A stretch of 64,000 nucleotides of DNA from Antennarius striatus. Its lineage: Eukaryota; Chordata; Actinopteri; Lophiiformes; Antennariidae. Below are positions 52,619 through 64,000 of the stretch, in pieces. The DNA lies in assembly GCF_040054535.1 (NCBI RefSeq), contig NC_090798.1, forward strand, positions 1,554,501 through 1,618,500, written 5' to 3'. Both the position numbers and the translations under genes were made by a program. Below the pieces are notes generated by a model. The model was not told the DNA's origin. It searched no databases and was given only the letters and a program-made list of their open reading frames with translations. Each line of letters starts with the position of its first letter. Positions within the stretch are counted from its first letter, which is position 1.

Positions 52619-54857
52619 TCAGTCTCCGTTTTCGTCGTGGGGCGCAGGTGGGATGTCGATATGAAGGTCCATGACTCCCTCCATCTCCCTCCCACCGCTG
52701 TCCCAAAACGTTGCACCTGAGTCGGAGTCACGATGGAGAGGAACGAAGCTGGAGGAGGTCTCCATGGAGATTTGATCGTCGGCAAATTCCACATAGATGT
52801 CACCAAGATCGACAGGAACCAGGGAAAGGGGGACCAGAGAGACCGGATCCGGAACACACACCTCGGTGAAGGACATGTGACAATCAGGTTTTGTATTTCC
52901 TAATGAGTTATTTTGGAAGAGGTGCAGGAAAGGTACCGGAGTCTTGGGTCGAGTCCTCGGAGATGACGGGACTCGTCTTGTTTTCCACAGAGACACGGTG
53001 AGCAGCAGAACCAGGACCAGGGAAACCAAACCGATCCCAACGCACAGCAGAGGCAGCAGGTCTGAGGAGGCAAAGGAAGGAAACGCAAAGTTGCTGGATC
53101 ACACGTTCCAACGTCAACGATTACGTCGAACCTCACCTGGTTGCGAAACCGTTTCGACGCACCGAGGGTCAGATTTGGAGGAAGCTGCCATGGAGAAAGT
53201 TGGGAAGGAGAAGTTGGCGACGGCGCAGTAGTTCTGACCTGGAGCCAGGCCCGAGAAGTCCACCGAGGTCACGGCGTCTTGGGTCCAGACCGTCCGACTC
53301 TACGAGAACACCACATCAAACGATTGTTTGTGGGTGTGAAGTTTTAATGAACACATGTAAACAAGTAAATAGTGGGTGGGACCTGGGATTCAGAGGCGTT
53401 GATGTTGTTGTAAACAGTCACTGTGGTCCAGGGGTCGATCAGCTCAGAGATGGGGCAGCACGTCTCCAGAGAGCACCTCCTGCTGGCCGCGCAGGGGTAC
53501 TGCACCTCCACCAGGAGCCGCTCGCCTCTCAGGGACACGGAGACAGAAGGAGGACTGAAGGCTGGACGGACAGAGGACAAATAGATGTGTTTTTGTTTGA
53601 TTTCTTTATTCCAGGAGCTGAGGACTGACACTGACTGAAGTCGCTGTAGTCGAACTTGCGCGGTTCCGTCCACACGGTGGCGCTGGGGCTCAGATGGACG
53701 CCCAGACGGATCATGTTGTACAGCTCGAAGTTGGAGAAGGCCTGAGTGACGTCACAGCTGCGGGACGACACCCAAACGCACCACGGGACGTCCTGCCAGG
53801 GGTCCCTGAACGTAGCACACGTCGGTTTGAATGAATGAATGCTTTAATAATCTCAAAGGGAAATTATTTAAAATGGAAATTATTTTACAATATCATTAAT
53901 ATTATTATAAATGCATTAATTATAAATGCGTTATTATTATTTATTGGTTCGGTTATACCTGATTAAACGCAGAAAGCTGCGACACAACAATTATAATAAT
54001 GTCCAGACAGTTTATGAGGCCCAAAAATGTTTTATTATTTTTCATTTATTTACCTTATATAGTATTTTTACTCATCTCTTAATATCATTAAAATGCATGC
54101 ATGTCTCAGTCATTTATTTCCTTTCCATGACGAAAAATACATTATAATTGTTGCCTGATAGGTTTCTAGTTCTATTTTAATCAGCCTTTAACCTGAAGTG
54201 ACATTTATATATTTAATATATGCATATGAGTATGAATCATAGACAAGATGATTCAGATAAATAACACCGGAGGTATTCAATAAAAATAAAAAAGTATCAA
54301 CAGTAATTCTAAGGGTAAAGAAAAATAAAAAAAAAAATAAAGTGAAGAAACAAGGAAGTTGATAAAATTAAATACTGCATTTAAGCAAATAAAATATCTT
54401 GTGTCAGCAGATAAATATTGTTATTGCAGCAAAATCCCAAAGTGTGTCCCAGAACACAACACAGACATGCAGACTTACCCGTGAGTTTTTTTCTGCACGC
54501 TGTAGGTGGTATTAGGGCTGACGTGGGGACAATCCCACCGCAGGAGGCATCCTAAATCCAGCGACTCCACCGCCGTGAAGCAGACTAACCCAGTCGACCC
54601 TGGGACATTCGCACGACACCCGTGCACCAAAATAGCACACGCACATAGACGCTTATCGACACGTTAAGTATGGCTGTCACAACTTTGTTAATGCTTACGA
54701 GCGCTGACCTCCTGTGGAAGGAACGGCTCTGAAACGGACTGAAAAGAACAATCAAAATGTGTGATCAGAAATACTTACCTTTAATGATCAGGGTAACCAT
54801 GACGCACAGCTTCACTGATGCTCTCCATCGACCTGTGGTCACAGCCGGGGTCGCCAT
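52619..54857 (-). CDS. Class II cytokine receptor family member (CRFB type)
   Basis: Single-pass receptor with two fibronectin-III domains, of the interferon/IL-10 receptor class. Exons 54779-54857, 54479-54599, 53636-53805, 53383-53561, 53137-53299 and 52619-53061 sum to 384 aa in frame, GT-AG. This layout (signal peptide exon, two exons per FNIII domain, one exon for TM plus tail) is typical of the class. A hydrophobic start VKLCVMVTLIIK acts as signal. Domain 1 has LGCLLRWDCPH and PWCVWVSSRSC; domain 2 starts FSPPSVSVSL. Glycosylation sequons include NTT, NAS and NFS. The TM segment is LLPLLCVGIGLVSLVLVLLL. The roughly 120-aa tail has a proline-rich PKTPVPFLHLF (box1-like) and a single tyrosine in DIYVEFADD. 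An IFN-gamma receptor 1-like identity is my best guess, but I cannot fix the subtype, so no symbol is given. Confidence 0.85.
53824..53875 (-). repeat. Possible short LINE 3' tail
   Basis: On the minus strand CCCTTTGAGATTATTAAAGC then ATTCATTCATTC resembles the GGGATTAATAAAG plus short-repeat tail of teleost L2/RTE-type LINEs. It is very short and diverged, and lies in the receptor intron between the exons at 53636-53805 and 54479-54599. Confidence 0.3.
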
Positions 54858-56263
54858 GGCAACGTAGTAGAGATGGCTTTACTACAGTAGTGCAGAAGGT
54901 GGCTGAATCCCTTTACAGCGAGACACCAGACTAAAGCTGCAGGGGCAGGATGACCGGGTGGAGATAGGAGCGTGAAAGGGGTGGAGGTAAGGATTGAATT
55001 GAAGACCGGTGACTTTACAAAAGGAGGAAATACTGTAATCTGATTACAAGAGGATGAGAAGTTTGAGACCGAGACGGAGTCTGAAGATCAAGTTGCTTCA
55101 CAAAAACATAGAAAACTGTTTAAGTTTGGACTTTTGGGCTTGTTTCAAGTACAGGAAGTGATGCTTTAAGTACTTTCACATTAAAATGTTTATTTTAAAA
55201 AAAGATAAAATGACTAAAAATGATTAAATTTCTGTCCCCCCCCAATTTTAGTTTTTAGTGAAATTATAAAAACTTAATAGAACTATGAGGGCAGCATTTT
55301 TTTGAATGTCTGTCTTAAAATTTTTTTTAAAAAAAATCTAAATCCAATGATTCAGAACACCATTTGTTGCACCATATCTTGCTAAAAATGTAGTCAAAAA
55401 TCCATTTATAACTTTTTTGCAATCAAAAATCAAATCATCTCTTATGTCGACAATAATGAAGGAATTAAAGTCATTAGAATTCTGAATCGAACAGTCGAGA
55501 ACCAATCAAAAGGACAAACCAACAAAACGTGTCTGCATGTTGGGAGAACGTCACTGCATTTTGTCTTTTTATTCAATGCCATCTTTAAATAACAAGAATT
55601 TGTGCATTTCTTAAGCAGGTCTTTGACCATTCATTCCCAAAAGTAATGACATCAATAGTAGTTATTAACAGTAATACAGCTGAAGTGCTTAAACCAGGCA
55701 AACAGAAGGAGAACATACAGCAACAAAGGGATGGTGTACCGGCCACGCCCGCTCACAATCACACTAAGACTTGAATCCGCCGACATGCTCAGCCCTGCGA
55801 CGCACCGTACACAACAAAAACAAAAAAACTGCCTGTTCGTTCAGAAACAGCACCAAACATCAAAAGATCTGCAGCAGTAATAATACTAAGCTTAACATTC
55901 CTCGTTTTCATCATCAGTCGTAAGAATCTTTACACTTGCAAATATACAGGAGCTAAACCAGCAGAGCCCTAAACTGGAGTGTTTACATGCTGAAGAAAGG
56001 TGTGGGCACCCCCTTTCCATGAAAGTCTAGTTGTGTCACCCCCAGCCAGCAGAGGGCGACATTCAACAAGCCACCAGAGAAAACGTTAGTCTCTTGTTGC
56101 AGAGCTTTCCTAGTCGATTCAGACACCCCCCCACCCCCACCCCCACCCCCGATCCAAGGTATTGCTGATTTAAAATCTGTGCAAATTCACTTAAGAAACA
56201 CTTTATTTCCAGTGAAAAGTCTCCGTTTGTCTTTTCGGTCTATTTGGTGTTTGAGATATAAGA
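54858..56263. other. Receptor 5' flank and tesk1 3' UTR region
   Basis: The left part is upstream of the receptor start. The right part, up to the tesk1 stop at 56264, is the probable tesk1 3' UTR and includes a C-rich simple repeat (56126-56150). No coding sequence is recognisable. Confidence 0.5.
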
Positions 56264-61966
<5,703 letters not shown>

Positions 61967-64000
61967 CTGGACGCCAAAGACAGGCAAACACACAAAAAAA
62001 CACTTTAAAAGTTTAACTTTTTATTAATCTGGACGCCTTTACAAACAACATTCAGCCACAACGGTCTGTTTTTATCTGACATGTGGCCAAACGGGGCGTA
62101 ATTTATGATGGGAACCTGCTAAAAATACACGAATCACATCGCTGGAGTCAACCTGGAGTCATGAAACTCAAACACGCCGCAACGCCGAGCCGTTAGCCTT
62201 TAGCACCCTAGCGCTGCTGGAACCGGGCCATGACACATAAAGCAGTCGTCGATGGCAACGGCACCGTCTGGTATGGTAATCATGGTGATGCAACACCCCC
62301 CCCCTTCCCTTCAGGATATATGTTACTGCATATTTGCTTGGGAAGTATTTTGACTTCCAAAATAAACGGATGGACGCAGCGGACGAACTTTAAACACACA
62401 GAAGAATTCAGGCATTTTTTCCAAGCTTGTTTTCATATTTGTCAGTGTCGGTTTGTGTGTGTCTGTGTGTGTGTGTGTGTGTGTGTGTAGAAACCGGTAC
62501 TGCATGTTTGTGGAATTAAGACAGTTTCTAAATAAGTAAACAAGAGAATGTTTGCCATACGCAGGAAGAAAAACCTTTTCCCTTTTTTTTGTCTTAATTT
62601 TTTGGATTCGCGAAACTTTTTTTTACAGGTACTTTTCTGCTACCTTAATGGCACAACAACAACAAAAAAACAAGTTTATTTTAATTCATATTTAATGTTG
62701 CTATTGTCATTTGATGCAATTATATTACAGATTATTTTTATATCGATGTTTTCAAGCTAATATTCTGAATGTTAATGCAGAAAATCTGCTACATGCTAGC
62801 AGCGGTAACACCCTGGATTTTAACATGATGCTCTCAGCGAAATGTTAGCATCAGCTACATTAGCATGCTCACAATTACAATGCAGAGCAGCCACGTCACC
62901 CATCTTAGCTCAGCGTGCTAACATGCTAACCAAACCGAAGGATCTCGGCTGGGTTCTGGTGGCAGGAGAACCATGGAGCCCATGAGACACCAGCCTGGAA
63001 CGCGGCGCTAACGCTAATGCTATTAATACACAGACTTGGACTCGACTCAACCAGAATCCTTTCCGGCTACTTAATCCGAGGAGACGAACACATGCTAATC
63101 ACACTCGAGCTGCAGAACGGCCGTTTCCTCTTTGGAGCAGAAACTTAAACAAGGACTTAGAGGCTCAACAAGACTCTCGAGGAACTTTGAAACCCAGACT
63201 TCCATTAGCACACATTCTACACGCCGCACATCTGCCTTCTTACTTACACGGAGTGTTGAGTGTGTGACAGACACATACATAAACACACACACACATTCAA
63301 GGCCGACGTGACCCAACAATCACACAATCAGAAACACACTCTAGATCTCCTTTAAACCAACTTATCCCTGCAAAGTGCTGATGTCAGCAGAGGAAAGGTC
63401 ACAGCTTTGCTTTTGCACCGCGTTTCAAACATGTGCAGCGATGTCTGTTATTAGCCAACGGCCTGATGGGAAAGATACACAGTGAGGGAGGAGGAGGAGA
63501 TGGAAGACGCCTAAAAAGGTCAAATGAGACGGGCGGGACTTTTAGTTCTGAGAACAAACGTGAAGACGGCGGCGGTTTGTACTTTTAAAAGATGGAAATC
63601 ATCAATGGAAAATGAAAATTTCCAGATAGACGCTGAACAAAGCCGTCTGTCATGTTGGTGGTCGGGGTATTTGATGGATGGGTCTGGGGCTGGAACATCA
63701 AGGGCATCCGAACTGCCTTGTAATCAGCAAAACGTGCCTCCAAGACAAAAACGGGGGTTGAGCCAGGAGAGACGGATCCGGGGTCGCGAACTCATTCTGG
63801 AGCCGCGTCACACAACTAAAAAAAGATGAGCGTCTCGCACAAAAGAGCTCACGGCTTTCAAGCCGCCGCCCGAGGCGGTGTGTCCGGGTGAGAACGCATG
63901 TATGGGGGGTGGCCCCCAGCCAGGGGCCCCCAACAACAACACAACCCTCCTGTGTGGTCGATGGGCTCAGACACAGCCTGATGTGTGAAGGCGAACCATC
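61967..64000 (-). other. tesk1 intron at the right edge
   Basis: I found no match to the expected upstream TESK1 exon (PSSYRALRSAV... GAGFFSEVYK type) on the minus strand, so this is intron. It holds a TG tract (62455-62488) and a region with recurring TTAGCAT / TGCTAAC steps (62790-63015), a common low-complexity pattern in fish introns. Confidence 0.55.

Noticed and set aside
61967-64000. Possible RMRP RNA gene or the first tesk1 exon
   Set aside because: RMRP lies near TESK1 in human, so I looked for it, but I see neither its conserved domains nor the glycine-loop exon of TESK1 here.

Overview
The window is vertebrate nuclear DNA, most likely from a percomorph-type teleost with a fairly compact genome. 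The genes are split into many short exons with small GT-AG introns. (CA)n/(TG)n microsatellites are abundant, and several short non-autonomous DNA transposons sit in introns. I see no bacterial features, CRISPR arrays, operons or recognisable viral genes.

Layout, left to right. 1039-21576 (minus): chd3, a NuRD-type chromatin remodeller. 37 coding exons are visible and the 3' end runs off the left edge; a CpG-rich block at 19.7-20.1 kb holds a plausible alternative first exon. 24869-24942 (plus): tRNA-Asn(GTT). 25938-36088 (minus): gba2, the non-lysosomal glucosylceramidase. 37855-40911 (plus): rgp1, a Rab6 GEF subunit. 41698-42844 (minus): msmp, a small secreted cysteine-rich protein. 44704-51021 (plus): pik3c3/Vps34, the class III PI3-kinase. 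52619-54857 (minus): a class II cytokine receptor. 56264-61966 (minus): tesk1, a dual-specificity kinase whose first exon(s) lie beyond the right edge.

Exon models were built by hand from splice signals, frame and recalled vertebrate protein sequences. In each complete gene the coding exons sum to a multiple of three: gba2 864 aa, rgp1 386 aa, msmp 127 aa, pik3c3 875 aa, receptor 384 aa. The visible parts of chd3 (about 1935 codons) and tesk1 (616 aa) keep frame throughout.

The genes do not form one pathway. gba2, rgp1, msmp and tesk1 are neighbours of the human 9p13.3 block, so that part is conserved synteny. chd3 (human 17p13) and pik3c3 (human 18q12) are joined to it here. gba2/rgp1 and msmp/pik3c3 are head-to-head pairs.

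I did not find a convincing new biological system. The observations most worth checking are a perfect 33-bp AT-only inverted repeat, a nine-copy 64-bp array inside a hAT-like element, a 27-nt in-frame candidate microexon in pik3c3, three inferred GC-AG introns, and the alternative first exon of chd3.
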